Assembly (NCBI GenBank): GCA_008711295.1
Contig: VUYV01000003.1
Location: 10,867,148 to 10,931,147 of the forward strand
Reading direction: 5' to 3'
DNA: 64,000 bases
Source of the DNA: Anarhynchus alexandrinus
Lineage: Eukaryota; Chordata; Aves; Charadriiformes; Charadriidae
Below are positions 46,941 to 60,823 of the stretch, in pieces (position 1 is the stretch's first letter; the number at the start of each line of letters is the position of its first letter). The notes under the pieces were generated by a model. It searched no databases. It saw only the letters and a program-made list of their open reading frames with translations, and was not told the DNA's origin. Position numbers and translations under genes: made by a program.

Positions 46941-49900
46941 CTACAGTATTCCTAAACACTGTAATGCTTCTGTAAATTACACATTTTCCCAATAGAATTT
47001 GCTTCTACAGTATTCTTGCTGAGATTTGTAAATGTTTGCATAATTCAGATGACTGTGTATCAAATTATACAGTTTAATCATGCTTATTTACTAGAGTAGG
47101 TGCATCAGTAGCTCCCTTGTTCCACCACAGTCAAGTAAAATGAGTATACTGTAAAAAATCTGCTAGAATGGCAAAGTGTTGCACAAAGCCTACTGCAAAT
47201 GAGTTTTACTCTAATTTCCAGGCACAACACCATGCAACATATATGTTCAGTCTGGACACCACGGGAAATCCATAAGCAATAAATAAATACAGTAGAAATG
47301 AAGAGCTCTGGTGAGCTCCCTAACACTTATATAAGAGCAGATTTTTTAAAAATACTTTTTTAAAAAATCAGCATCCTGTGCATAGCAGAAATACATCTAC
47401 ATGTGCCACTACTGGAATATGATATGAGTGCCAGGTGAGGTGTTGCATGACCAAAAAAAAGTCTTTCTACATACAGAAATTTATTTAACCAGTGCCGATT
47501 CTTGATCTATATATAAAATTTTACAACAGCCTAATTGGAAAGAACAGCTAGAGAGGAACATCCTCAAGTTGCTAGAAAATAAAAATGTGAATTGGCAACC
47601 AAAGAACATCTATAAATATATCGTGTAACCACTTACTACACAGAGAAATTTTAGGAAAAGGTGGCAATGATAGAAATAGCTTAAGAAACAGAAATTCTAC
47701 ATATTACGCAAACTTCTTAAGAAGCAGAAGTAATTTCACTTTTAGATTTTTTTTCCTGAATTTAAATGAATGAGTTTGCTTTCATTAAATGCTGTGTGGC
47801 ATGCTATAATTAATGTAACACTACACTCTACTGAGTGACATACATGATTTGTTTAAGGAGATGCCCAGATAAGGAAAATAAAAGAAATCTGTGCTTTTCA
47901 CCTTTCAGGGAAGTTCTTATGGGATCCAAAATTGATCAACATTTTCATCAATATTTGAATATTTCTTATTACATCTTCTGCTGTCACCTACCTTATACTT
48001 TTCATAAGATGGGAAAAAAACAGCACTGTACTCTTTCTAGTACTTCAACTATAGTAACATCAAACCACTAACACTTCCATTATCATTCAGCTAGAAAATC
48101 ATATTCTGGTCTAAAGATCCTATGAAAGAAACAGAAAAAGTTTCATTGGTTTGGATAGGTTCAAAACTGAGGTTCAAAAAGACTTCTTTTTCTGAGTTGT
48201 TCTCACAGAACAAATTACTTAATTGGAGGCAAATGTATATATAAATTCTCATCCTAAATACAACGTAGGATGATACAGTTAACTTGACCTTGTAATGTGT
48301 TAGATCAATGGCATAATACCAGTAATCAAAATTGGACCTGAAAATAAATATTGAAAGAATGAGTTCAACTTCTAGATATATTCACAAGCAGCTGAGCTGC
48401 ACGGGCTGCTTCCTACTGTACTGTACCTGCCCATGTACTCACACACATACGGACATCTTCCCTGCATAACGTCTTACCAGCTTGTGACCCAACGTGGTAG
48501 ATAAAGCTTAGGTTCACTAGCTGGGATGTAGAAATTTTATTTTTTTAATTCTGCAAACATCGGAGGCCGCCACTGTGCTTCTTTCATCTGGTGAAATCCT
48601 GACACGTTTACTCAGCTTTTCCCCAGTGGTTTATCAGGCAAAAATTCCCATCACTTTCCACAACTTGCTTTCTCCAACTTTCCAAACTTGCTGTTTCCAG
48701 GGAGCGGGACCAAGGCGGCCAGCTTGTTTCATTATGGAACAACTAATAGGCTTAGGCTCTCAAGTCTACAGGTCTTCCAAGTCCAGTTACATCTACTGGT
48801 GTCTACAGAGATGCCCTTGTTTCTCTGAAGTCATTTCTCGGACCTTTACACCCCTCTCTCCTCTTGTCCAGCTGCCTGGGACTCCCCCAGCTGTGGCTGA
48901 ATGTGGATTTCCCCTTAAATGGGGAAGTTCCTCAGAGCAGACAGGACTCACAGACAGGAGAAATGAATGCAAGTCTCAAGTTGTACTAAGCATTGAAGAG
49001 ATTCCCCAAGGGACTAACAGAGAAACAATGAATTTTTTTTCTTGAACTACCTCCTCTCCGAATCTTGTGCTCACACTTCAGAAAGTAAACCTAAAAAGCA
49101 AACACTGAAAAATATGTCCAAGAATCATGATAGTTTAGCAGAGGATGCCTAGACAGAAGTGGAAGCAGAGATAAAGAGTATCGTGCATGCAGACAGGACG
49201 TTTTTTCCAAATACTGGTTTTGAGAAAGTAACCTGGGCTTCTGGGAGCTTGACCTCAATAAAGACTGAGGAAAACCTGAGGACCACATTCTGCTCTGTCA
49301 CACTTCAGAAGCAGAGAGAAGAGCTGAAACTCTCAGAAAAGCTGGAAGAGAGAAAGTTGCCCCAGGTAACAATTTTCAGATCCAGCCCAGGATGTCTCTG
49401 GAGGAGGTTACTCAAAACAAGAGGGCAGGATAGGCCAGTTCAACTGACCTTGGAAGGAGTCTGGCTCTGTCTGCAGATACAGCTTTGTTGTTAATGATGC
49501 TCCTTTTGTGAAAATGCTGCCCTGCTGCTTAGCCTGATTACAACACATGAATCCAGTCCTACCTCCAGAAGAGGCAATAGGAGTTTGACCTCAATGGGAT
49601 TATGAAAATTGAGATCCATCCTGTTCCAGATATTGTTCTACTGCATTGAGTTTAACCCTACCAAAACATGGATGAGGGCAGGAGATAATATCTTCCTTTG
49701 GTGTTATATTTCCTCCAATATCTACTGCTTTGAAACTTCCCCTTTTGTTCCACTCTATACTATGTTCTGTCCTCACAATTCACAAACTTTCTATTCTCCA
49801 TATTCTTCTTCTTTCATTTTGGTTTAGTGATTCACCCACATCTTCTTTAGGGTCAAGAACAGCTTCACATGATATGATGTGTGAAATGTGGGGGCATTTA

Positions 49901-50840
49901 CAGGAACTTGGAAGCATTTCTATAAACATTCCTATCAAGACAGGAGCTTTGTAAATCTGAATTTGGGGGTTTTTTTTCAGATAAAGTAGTTTCACAGAGT
50001 GTCTTCAGTGGTTTCCTTTTGTAGAAAGAAAAACTAAAAATAATCATTATTATATCATAATGCTATGATCTGAATAGTTTCAGAACAATCTTTAATTAAT
50101 GTGATGCTTTTTGTGTCTGATAGTGACATCTTTTGTTTACACTGAAGTAGTGCAACCAATATTCTTTTCTTTGGATCATTGCTTTGAAGGTAAATTTTGT
50201 AGCTGCAATTCAGTGGACGCATGTTACATAGTATGAATTCTTTCACCCACAGTTCCAGTTCTGCCTTTTCTCTTGTGTTAGTGATGAAATGAAGAATCAG
50301 ACAAACACTGAAGTACATATCTGGACTTGTAACTGAATCAGATCCTGGAGCTTCTCACTTGACATCCCACTTCCTTTCTTGTCTCTACACTGCATCTTGA
50401 GATAAAAATCTTCTACTAGATCCTTATGCCACAGAGACTAATTCATGCTAAGTTATTACTTTCTCCCCTTATTTTAAGAAGGCATGAGTGAGAAAGAGCC
50501 ATAGGGAAAAAGAAATCTGTATTAATAGTTTCCTGTGGGTGTCTGTCAATATATCTTGTCATAATCTAAATCAGGGACTGACTTTTATGTGAAGAATATG
50601 AAAATGGAAAAAATTAAAAATGAAGAAGACCATGAATCTCAACTCTAATATTCTCTTTTTTGCATGCACAGATAATTTAACAGTAGCTTCATTACCAAGA
50701 AAAAATCAACTTTAACCAATGATATAACCAAAAATCCTAGAAGAAAAAAATGCTGTTCAGAGTAAAATAGAGTTATTTTGCTATTTTGCACTAAGAATTT
50801 TTTTTTTTTTAAAAAGACAATAAAGCAGTGAAATGAATTT
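46941..50840. other. Intergenic, no gene recognised
   Basis: AT-rich DNA. Two stop-poor stretches, a 156-codon frame at 48575-49045 and a 111-codon frame at 49159-49494, have slightly higher GC but no recognisable similarity. A donor-like CCCCAGGTAACA lies at about 49360. I do not call them genes. Confidence 0.6.
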
Positions 50841-50844
50841 CAGC

Positions 50845-51192
50845 TAGAGACTGGCCATGAAAGCTGGAGATGGACTGAAAGCTGTAGAGGGACTTTTTAC
50901 AAGGGCATGTAGTGATAGGATGAGGGGGAATGGTTTCAAACTGGAAGAGGGTAGATTTAGAATAGATATTAGGAAGAAATTTTTCACTTTAAGGGTGGTG
51001 AGACACTGGAACATGTTGCCCAGAGAAGTTGTGGATGCCCCATCCCTGGAGGTGTTCAAGGCCAGGCTGGACGTGGCCTTGGGCAACCTGGTCTAGTGGG
51101 AGGTGTCCCTGCCTATGGCAGGGGGGTTGGAACTCCATGATCCCTAAGGACCCTTCTGACTCTAAACCATTCTATGATTCTGTGATTTTATG
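50845..51192 (+). mobile_element. CR1 LINE, 3' terminal fragment (best preserved copy)
   Basis: The plus strand encodes the C-terminal end of CR1 ORF2 almost intact: [60 protein letters not shown] and DVALGNLV, then a stop. The canonical 3' UTR follows (GGTGTCCCTGCCTATGGCAG, ggggttggaact) and the terminal repeat ATTCTATGATTCTGTGAT. The 5' truncation near 50850 is typical of CR1. Its open frame of 79 codons with few substitutions makes it the youngest retroposon in the window. It is a dead fragment with no RT or endonuclease domain. Confidence 0.96.
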
Positions 51193-54100
51193 ACTCTACT
51201 CACACCAGTGTTGCCTGGAGGAACTGGGATACAGATTTAATCTTTCACAGAGTATTATGCTCTCCTTCTCTTCAGTTTGATGAAATAAGGAATGATCAAA
51301 CAGTATAATGAAATATTTAGATCCATGGCAAAGGAACATTTGTACTAGATAGTGCATCAAAATCAATGCACAGGTATTCATGTTAAGCCTTTTCAACTGT
51401 AATCTGTTTGTAATCCCAGTCCTAGAGTCTTGCTACTTTGTGGATTTGAATGCATCCCAAATCTCAGTGAAAAATACCCCAGAACCAGATTGAAATTCTG
51501 CTGAATAGCCATAATTTGGTTTACCTCAGTGAATGTCACAAGTCATGCTCTTCAGGAGAGTCAGCCATCAGAACACACCTTTGGGTTAGCATGACACACA
51601 ACCTGAGGTTATTGTCACCACACTGATCTTTAGTACATAACTTATTTCAAACTTCTAGGCAGCAAGTCTGGGTACTAAAGGCCATAGCAAGAGTAAATGC
51701 TGTGTGATTTTAATTGAATATGCTTACATTATAACTTCAAATGACTTCTGCCCTGTGTAGTGCAGTTATGGGCAAAACCAGCAGCTGCTTCTAGTCTAAT
51801 GCCACTACGCCAAAACCCCTTAACAGATTTGACTCTTCCTCTCCACCATCCCCTGCTCTGCTTCCCCCTCTACAACTCACCCTGTTCTAAGGGAAAATTC
51901 CCAGAGACTTCTATTTCCCTGTTCATGATTTTCTCCAGAAGGCATCTGCCAGTTTTCAGCAACAAAAAAGGATTTATTTTCAGACTTCAGACAGGTAAAC
52001 CTTTCTTTCACCAGCCACTATGTGTTGCCTACTCTGGGAAACAAGCAGCTGTGTGGCAACTGAAAAGAGTCAGGCAGTATTTTTGCCACTTGAACAAAAG
52101 TGCAAAAATGGACACACGCACCTCCATGTGGAAGGCTGGCACCTTGCAAATGGAGCCAACAGAAGATACAGCCACCTTCTCTGCTTCCCTGAGCAGCCAC
52201 ACTGGACCTGTCAACTGGACTGTGGAAAACGTTTGTACCCACACCCAAAGCATGGAAGACCTCTACAGTACTGTGCTCAGTTAAGAAAAGGGACCCCCTT
52301 GCAATTATACCTGCAACTCTTCTCTGTTCTGAAAACTTTACTGAGTGGGAGCAGGGAGATGAAGCAGAAAGCTGGCTTAGCTCCTGAAAGCACCAGATGG
52401 GCACTGGAGAGAAAGCTTGCCATAAGCTGCAAGCCACAGAGAACAACTTTCCAGGAAGGGAAAGTCCCAGAAACTACCAGCAGGAAAAAAGCCTGTGGGA
52501 AAAACGAGTCACAGTCCTTTCCAACCAAAACTGGCCTCACTTCAGGTATCATTGAACATTCATTCTCTCATTCCCCTGAAATATTGAAGGTCATGACCAA
52601 GTACCAGACACAGATGAAGGTAACCGAGCAGCTTACCGTTTTCCAAAACCTGTGTGATATCTGTATGATGTGCCTTTCCTTCATGTTCATACCAAACATC
52701 TTCTAAAGGAATTCTATTAGCACTCTAGGGTGCACACAAAACATCTGATATTGCTATAAAACATCAGTCTATCTACTTGTTGTAGCAGGGCTGCAGTGAT
52801 TTTCAAATCATTTCAGACAGGGAAACAGACCAGATAATGACAGCTGTTTAAAGGAACACCACACAATTTCTACACACTAACCAGCACAAGCAGATTCCTC
52901 ACAGCACACAGAAGCAAAAGAAAACCTTCCACAGGAGGGCCACTGCTATTTTCTTAGCTGCCAAATCAGTATCATCCTTACCTTTTGACTGATTCCTGAG
53001 AAACTTCTCTTTGCCACACTGCATTTTGTTATTTTCCCATTACCTCCCACTCAAAACCTGGAGGAAAGCAGAATGGTATCAGGATGATCCCAAATTTGTG
53101 GTGCTTGCAAGATATCCAAAGCTATTCAGTTTCTCTTTTTCCTGTGAACAGTGCTGGGCAATTTGAATCACCCCTGTGCACAGTTTAATGCAAGAACAAT
53201 TTATTTTTTGCAAGAGTATAGTAATGTAATTTTATCAAACACTATGCTAGTGGAGTCGTTCAGATACCATAAAACAAATGTAAAATTTTGTTCAGAACCT
53301 TTTACATGCTCTTCAAGAAGAGAGGCTGGATGCAGGGCAGAGGGATTCTCCTGAGAGACCGAGAGAGACCAGGAGACCGAGCGGTAACATTCAGGAGTTT
53401 TCTATAATTACTAACCTCATCTTGACCTGTGAGTTTCAGAGAACACATGCGGTGCCTTTATCATCCTCGTTACCTATTGCCTCTCACTTGCAGAGGATGT
53501 GGGTGCTGTGGGCTACCAGAAAATGTTGGTAGAATACGTTCCTCTTGCTTGAGAGCACATTTCACAGTGAAACTAACCGTTCATGAATAATTCCATACCA
53601 CAGCCTTGGACCTTGTTCGTATCTGGATAGGAGATACTAAGCAAGCCAAAATGCAAGCGCAACGTTGGGACCTGCACAGGAGCACGCTTGTCTCCGAGTC
53701 AACCTTCCCTCAGGGGCAATGAGCTGAAAACACTGTGCTACTGCCCTGTGAAGGAGAGAAAACACATCAGGGATCTTCTGTCAGTTTTGGCAAACGTAGG
53801 CTGTAAAGGTCAGTGCGGTGGTCAAGTTCAAACCATCAGTTATGGATTCCCAGTAGTACAGATTCTAACTGGATCAAATGCTAATTGACATCAACTTGAA
53901 ATAAAACTGAAATTGCATTTTGATTTCATTCATAACATTCTTCTCTAGCTGGTTGGACACCATCGTTGAGCACAGTAAATACAATTTTTCATCCTCCTAT
54001 ATATTTGCCAAACCTTTAGATCCCTGGTAATGAATGGAACTACAAAAATGTGAGATAATTACTTTCAAATTTGCCAGGCAACTGCTAAATTTACACTACT

Positions 54101-57100
54101 AATTGACCTTCCTGCATATTTGCAATATTGTGAAAACTGGTGGAAACTGAGTTTCCCAAAATGTCTCCACGAAATGAACTTTTCTAATAATGGGAAAGAA
54201 GAAAAGGAATTGTTTAGAAAGGGAAATGTATAAGCCCTACAAATAAAAACTGAAGAGCTACAGTTCTAGATGGAGGAAAACCCCTCTCTGTATAAAGCAT
54301 GTGAGATTCCACCAAGCAGCCAGGGAAGATCCAAGGTCACAGAACCAGTAGAGATGCATTGATTTGAGTTCAAGGGGTTTTTATGTTTTATAAGCAGTCA
54401 ATGTATCAAGCTTTTGGACCTCTCACAAAGGAAATATGTATTATATAAATTGAGGGGAAAATGGCTACCTCACTTTTGTTGAGTTAGTTATGTGTAAATA
54501 TTTAGCAATAAATTCTACTTTGGAAAAAGAATGAGGATTCTGTGCTTTAGTGCAGGCCTTATATTCTGTCCTTTACTTTCATTACTTATGTGAATACATG
54601 CTTTTCATGTAAGTACATGCATATGTATATATATTTAGTGACCAAAAAAAAAAGATGACGGAAAATGAAGGCAAATTTGTGTGACTGGAGATGTACTGGT
54701 TTTACTCTTATATGCTAGCTCCTTGGAGACTTGGATCTGAATAAGCTATGCCTGGCACACCACTGAAGTAATAAGGCAAGACAAGGTGCCTTCTGTAACA
54801 TCTGTAACATACCCAGTTCCCTAATTACACAGGGAGAATGGGAGGGATAATGACAGCATATAATGGTTTTTCTGGAGCCCATACGCCAGAGGAGAAATTT
54901 TTTCACATGTGTCTAAACAAAAGGTGTCTTCAAGGGTCTAGCTTTGCTTCACCATCACGTGGGGACTTCCCTTGATGGGGAAATCCCTAGCTTCTCTGTC
55001 ATAGCGACTTTCCAGCTGGGTCTGAAAGGGACTAGAGTAGCCCCTATGAATCAGACCCTTGACATTAAGTGAAATTAATTACAGAAAATTCAATGAAAAG
55101 ATTTCTTGGCACACTGCATCTATGTAAAAAAAAAAAAACAACGAACACAAAAGCAGCCCATCAGTACACTGCTATTTAATTTCTGATACATCTTTGAAGT
55201 CAAGACTCTGTTTCTTATGGTGAGTGCAGAAGTGATTGGCAGAAGTCCAATTTGTATAAAGTGTAAAGTATCAGTGATACGTTATAACTTCATGCAAAAC
55301 ACCATTAGCAGGCTTTGTCCTAGTAACAGTCACAAGTAAGTTGAACTGAAGAAAGAGCGAGAAGAGAGGAAATCATACTGGTTTAATTTTTTAAAAGGAC
55401 AATCAGCAAATTTGCTAGAAGATAGGGCTGGTCCTTAAGAAATGGACATGGTGACTTTTTGGTACATTTTTTTTTAATTTTGTTTCAAAATAAATTACTG
55501 GAATTTTATTTTAAGCTTCATCCCATGTTTATCCACACACACTTCTAGAATTCCTCCAAACTGCAAATAAATTTCTTAACAGTCGAGCTTCTTAGCTTTT
55601 CCCCTCTCTTCTGAGAACTCAGCCATTTTAATCCGGACCCACTCACGTCTCAAGAAGGCCAGACTTTACACTCATCAATAAACTTGAGACACGCTCTTTT
55701 ACCAAGAAATACCTCCGTCTTCATGCAAAGCTCTTCTAAAGCAATAAGACAACAAGAAGGTGGTAACTTTGGTGCAGACAGCACAATGTAGCAGTTCACA
55801 TTTCTGACGTAAAATTATGTATCTCGATATTTTCTTAGAAATTAACCACAAAATCACAATACAAGTCTGGTCTACTGGCTGCCTACTAGAAGAGTTGACA
55901 TAGAATCCCATTGCTGGGACCGTGCTGGCCCCAGCAAGCACCCGTAGGGAATATAAGAGGAGTAAAAGGAGTTCTGTACATCTCCATTCAATTTCTGAAG
56001 AATGATGGCATGCATAAGGTCCAGAAGACATAGGAATGATATCCAAATGGCTCAATTTTGCCTTTGTCAAAGCCCTGGAAAGCAAGGCTGGGTACTGATG
56101 AGGGGATGGGTGTACTCAGAGAGGCAGAAGTCATCAGGGCAACAGCAGCAGTTGCTTCCACCATTCTTCTGTTGCCCCAAGAGCATATGAAGTCTCTCCT
56201 AAGCTCCACCATAACTCATGTCCCAGTTCTTTCATCTTTATCTACCTCTACCCAGCCTCAACGTCTTTGGGCAAGTACTGGCACTGGGCTGGTCCTGGCT
56301 AACACGCTGCCTCGGTAAGTTACCTCAGTGAACGTGGTGGCACTACCCACACATGAGATGTTCTGAGCCACCAACAAGGGAAGAGTTTTCTGAACAGGCA
56401 TGGAAATGAAACAACGTCCAGTCGCAGAATACAGATACAAGGAAATGAAGGCTCAAACAGCTCCTGGAGAAAGGGAGGCCCACAGGCTAGGTGGTACTTT
56501 CATTACTCATAATGGAGTTTCATTATGTATGTGGTCCCTTTGCTTTCTCTCACAACTTCCTTTTCAAAAGCTTGTGCAATACACGTGCTAAGATACCACA
56601 CTACTATTGCGTTGGGAGCAGCCTCCAAATAGCTACCAAACTCCTCAGGATCTGTCCTTTTCGAATCCCTTCATGCAGCCTCCACTATTTTTGTTGCACT
56701 TTCTAGGCGAGCTCAAAGTCTCTTCTCTGCTGAGTCCTCCAGCATAACCCTCAGCAAGGCAAATATAAAGAAAGTCAAACAAAGCCCAAAGCACGCAGCA
56801 GGACTTAGATACTACTACAGCAGCCCAACAGAGGAAGGAAGGAAGCACAGGAGTTTTAAACAACTTCTCCTTTCTCACAAGGTCTTCCTGTAAGGGTTTT
56901 TGCAGGCCAGTATTGTAAAGTGAGTAGCTGCAGTATCAGGCTGCAGTCTGATGCAATCAGTTCACTACATAGGATTTTCAAACTCATGGGGTTCAGGATT
57001 AAGTTGGGTACTTTGTCAAAAGCTTGTTGCAGTAGGCATTTGTTTTTTCTAGTATTTACGTGGAAGAGACACTGTACAACACAGTTGAGCTCAACTCCTC

Positions 57101-57299
57101 TGCAACAGTTCCTCCATAAAAGCGATGACTGACAGAGGTTGCGAAATGTCTTGGTTTTGTTTGTTTTGTAATGCAGACTACTACCAGAAGTCTTAATATT
57201 ATTTACGAGGAATATTAAACTAGCACGTCCCATGGATCAAATCCTACAGCATCAGGTATTGGTGAGGTACGTCAGCTGAAGTTCTGTCGCTACATTCAT
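51193..57299. other. Intergenic, no recognised gene; stop-poor stretch at 51.76-52.71 kb
   Basis: The longest plus-strand frame outside the CpG island lies here (52020-52706, 228 codons), overlapped by a 174-codon frame in another phase (51760-52284) and a 142-codon frame on the minus strand. None resembles a family I know, and overlapping open frames in several phases point to composition rather than coding. The rest (52.7-57.3 kb) shows only short ORFs and an A-run near 55127. Confidence 0.55.
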
Positions 57300-57400
57300 G
57301 TTAGATCTACTGACAGTGGAGGTTCAAATCCCAACAAGATCAGCTCATCCCTCCATCTTTCAAACTAGAAAGATGAGAAACAGATGTGAGGCATTTTCTG
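57300..57400 (+). repeat. tRNA-derived SINE-like (MIR-type) fragment
   Basis: GGTTCAAATCC at 57321-57331 matches a pol III B box. It is followed by a CTCATCCCTCCATCTTTCAA then ACTAGAAAGATGAGAA segment reminiscent of the MIR core (cctcagtttcctcatctgtaaaatgaga). The element is diverged and its ends are uncertain. Confidence 0.4.
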
Positions 57401-60400
57401 AATATGGCTTCATTTCCAAGGACGAGTTTTGGAATACATACACTGAAATATAACTTCATTAAAAACTGGAATAAAGTCTTTTGACTTCTCTTTTATAGAG
57501 GAAGTGTCTATGATTGCAGCTGTGCTTAAACTGTCTACAGTAATTACGTACACTGTTGCATAGCTATTTTAATTAATGCTATATGATGACCTCTGATATT
57601 GAATAAACTGCCAGTAAAATTGAAGATTTTTATGTCTATGACAGAAACAGTATCTGAATTATGTACATTCGCTTAATGAACACAGGCTATTAACTAGTAA
57701 AAGCTGACGAGTGCTTAAACCTTATACCCCACCGATGTCAAGGGTAAGTAAAGATTCGTGCCCAAGTCAGGGTAAGCCCTTCTGTTGACAAAACAATGAT
57801 TTCATTTAATATCAATAGTGAAGATTTACATCTAAGACTCACAGTCTTAGTTTCATTCAAGTTATTTGGTTTTGATTCTGAGTCTTACTGAAGACTTTTT
57901 CTTGGTTTTCATGCCTACAGCTGTTTTCCTGTTAGCCCTGTACTATCTCTGAAGGCAGCGAAGGTCGCTCTATTTGGAATACAGGGAAATAAAGACTCAC
58001 TCACTTTCTTCTTTCACAGTTGCATGAAATCACTTAGGTACAATCATTTCTCTCCACACACCCACGGTTTAAGAACCAAAATTGTTAATAAGGTTTGGCA
58101 TCTGACATTGTACGATCTTGGGATCTGGGCACAAACAGAGTTAGCCTTTTAAGCCCAAACTGACACGTGCTGCGGCTCGACCCTTGGCTTTGCATATGTC
58201 TCTAACCCTAGGGGAAGCCAGAGGAAACCTTCCTGACTCTCTCACACATGGCAGCCCCGCTACTACTGTCACGATTTCTGCTAGATGCTGCTGGCTCTGA
58301 GCCATCTTCCCCTTTACGTAACGTGCCTATCTGTCCCCTAGTGCGGAGGGGTTAGGTATATTGCGCAATACACTTTCAAGCTAAACTGTTCTTCTACGCA
58401 GCCATCGCCTGTGAGTTCTGCTGTGGGCAAGGAAAACGTGATGCGTGTTTGACATCTGACAAGACCACTGCCATTTCCTCCTCATTGCACAGATTCCCCA
58501 CCTCAAGAAGAGTTCTCAACAGGGTTTAGGGGAAGGCGAACAGTAGGTGATGCTGAGTGATGATGATGATGATATGGAAACAAAAAAATTGTCAGCGAGG
58601 TGCTTGCATAGACAGATCTTGGAGACACAGACAAACACGCATTCCCACATCTGTTTCAAACAATTTAAATGGTATTTTCATAATCTTTTATATAAATCCT
58701 AGCATGTAATTGTAGTGGGTGGTTTTCAAAAATACAACTGTATTGTGGAAGTGGGAAAGCAAATAATCATTGCTATGGGACACACAAAGAACTATTATGA
58801 TGTAGTTCTCCAGAGACCTTTCAACATAGTGAAAGAATGATTTTAGGTTTTATACTGCTTCAGGGTGGCAAGTCAAGCAAGGAGGTTGGATATGGTAATC
58901 AAAACGAAATTGAAATTTGTCTTAAAGAACAATACTTTCCAAAAGCAATGTCATGAAGAGAGGACACTGGCATTAGCAAGTCAAGTATCAACCCACATGA
59001 GAAACCATAAGAAGAGCTTTAGGAACGTTACCTGCCATGTATGTGCATGCACACAAAGAAATGAGTCACTACATCACAAGGGATGAAACCATTAGAATTA
59101 GTGAACGCTGCAGGCAATATATTCACACAGCCTTACCCCAAGTCATGCCCCAGCACACGTAAGGCTCAGCAAAAACCTGGCATGTTTCCAGCAGGCCCGA
59201 AAACAATGCTGTACTTCAGAACATATTGCTGGGAGAATGGTTTGACTAAATGTCTCTGCAGCGTAACCACTGACACCTAGGAGGTTACCCAAGCAGTTCG
59301 GTATTTGTCCTATGATTTTAATTAGAGCAACATCTAGAGGAAACCAAGTGTGATCCGTACCCCGTTGTATTAGGTACTCAGTATTATGCAGGTCTGCCTG
59401 TACTGCGACAGATAAAGTACGAGGTCCTGCCATGAAATGTAGGTGTTTGAAGGAGAGCAGAGTAGATGCATCTTAGTCGAGGGTTTTGTAGACGAACAAA
59501 AAAAGGAAGAAATTGGTTTCTGTTAGTCCCAGGCTAAATGTTCCTGCTCAACTCCTGTCATATTGCTAATAAAGCAAATAGCTAGTTATCCGCAGAGGTT
59601 TCTGTTACGTTATTATATTTTAAGCTCAATTCTGTGACGCATTTACACAGACCAGGAACATGTAGCGCATGTTCCTGTTCCCATTTCTCTCATCTTTCCA
59701 TTGATGTTTATTTTCTTAAACCCTTTCATATAGTTAAAAAAATAACTCAGGTCAAGAGATCACCATACTGTGTGGCAGCAAGACCTCCTAATATCAACTC
59801 AAACCCACCATCATAGTTTACAGCTCTCCTGTGAAGCAATACAAAATTGTTCCATCACAGCAAAGTTATCCTTGAGCAGGGAGCATCCAAGCTTCCTCAC
59901 CCTTGGGCCCTTCTCACGCAGGGGGCCACAATGCTGTCAGCTTTCGTACCGCCTGTGGACCGTGATTCCCCAGAGTGACGCCAGCAGCAGCAGGGGAGGC
60001 ACAACAGAGATGCAACCAGCGGGGGCAGAGGGAAAGCAGGAGTGAAAGGAGACTGGGAAACAGCCGTGGATGTTTGGCTGCCCTTCTTTCCCTCGCTCTG
60101 CTAAACGATTCCCTTTGGGCACCAGCCTACCTTTTTAAATAAGCATTCATGATAGTCAGCATTTTCACAACACTAATGCTTTAAAGCCCTTTTTTCAAAA
60201 GTAGCCTTTAATTTCCAGGCGCCCAACCTGAGCTTGCTCTCAACAACTGCCTACTGCCAACGGGTCACTAAGGAATCCGCTGGAACAAGGGCTGTGTGGC
60301 CCTTTGGCATCCCCCATCTTTTTCAAGATAGGCATCCAAATCTGAGTTAAATTAACACATATTAAATGAATGAACACACAAAACAAGATTCTGTGCAACT

Positions 60401-60750
60401 TTCCCCTGACCAAAAAGATTGTCAGTGGCAGAGATGAAGTGTTCTTGCTTCCCAGTCCTGCACGTATCTCCCTTACTGTTCTGCCTCTAAACCAAAATAT
60501 TTTTTTAAACTGTATTCACTACCACAAACATTAATGCACAATTTTCCAGGTAGAATTCTGCTCCCATAGCAGTAGTTAGAGAGGTAGAAATGGAAAAAAA
60601 AAAAATTAAACATATCTTGCTATGCTATCTTCCCACAAGGGAAAACTGCTGTAGTGAGGTATTCTGTTATGGGACAGAGTAATTATGAGGAAAAAAAGAA
60701 GACTGTGATGTCTCTTTATCCAAAAATGTACTGAGTGTTTGAGTTTGTAG
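57401..60750. other. Intergenic, no gene recognised
   Basis: There is no exon I can support. A short (GAT)n run lies at about 58555-58573. The segment at 59310-59440 looks like an old repeat tail and is listed separately. Confidence 0.6.
59310..59440 (+). repeat. Possible ancient amniote repeat tail
   Basis: AGAGGAAACCAAGTGTGATC, then CGTACCCCGTTGTATTAGGT, ACTCAGTATTATGCAGG and a degenerate cagataAAGTACGAGGTCCTGCC resemble the common amniote pattern tagaggccccaactgagatcagggccccattgtgctaggcactgtacaaacac...agacagtccctgcc, seen in old LINE/SINE 3' regions. The order is kept but divergence is high, so the assignment is tentative. Confidence 0.4.
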
Positions 60751-60823
60751 GGAGAGAAGGGAGAGGGGAGGAGAGGAGAGGAGAGGAGAGGAGAGGAGAG
60801 GAGAGGAGAGGAGAGGAGAGGAG
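60751..60823 (+). repeat. (GGAGA)n pentanucleotide microsatellite
   Basis: More than ten nearly perfect GAGAG/GGAGA units form a strand-asymmetric polypurine tract of over 60 bp. It is likely polymorphic and capable of triplex (H-DNA) formation. The apparent Arg-Gly-Glu and Ser-Leu repeat peptides are artefacts of the repeat. Confidence 0.97.
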
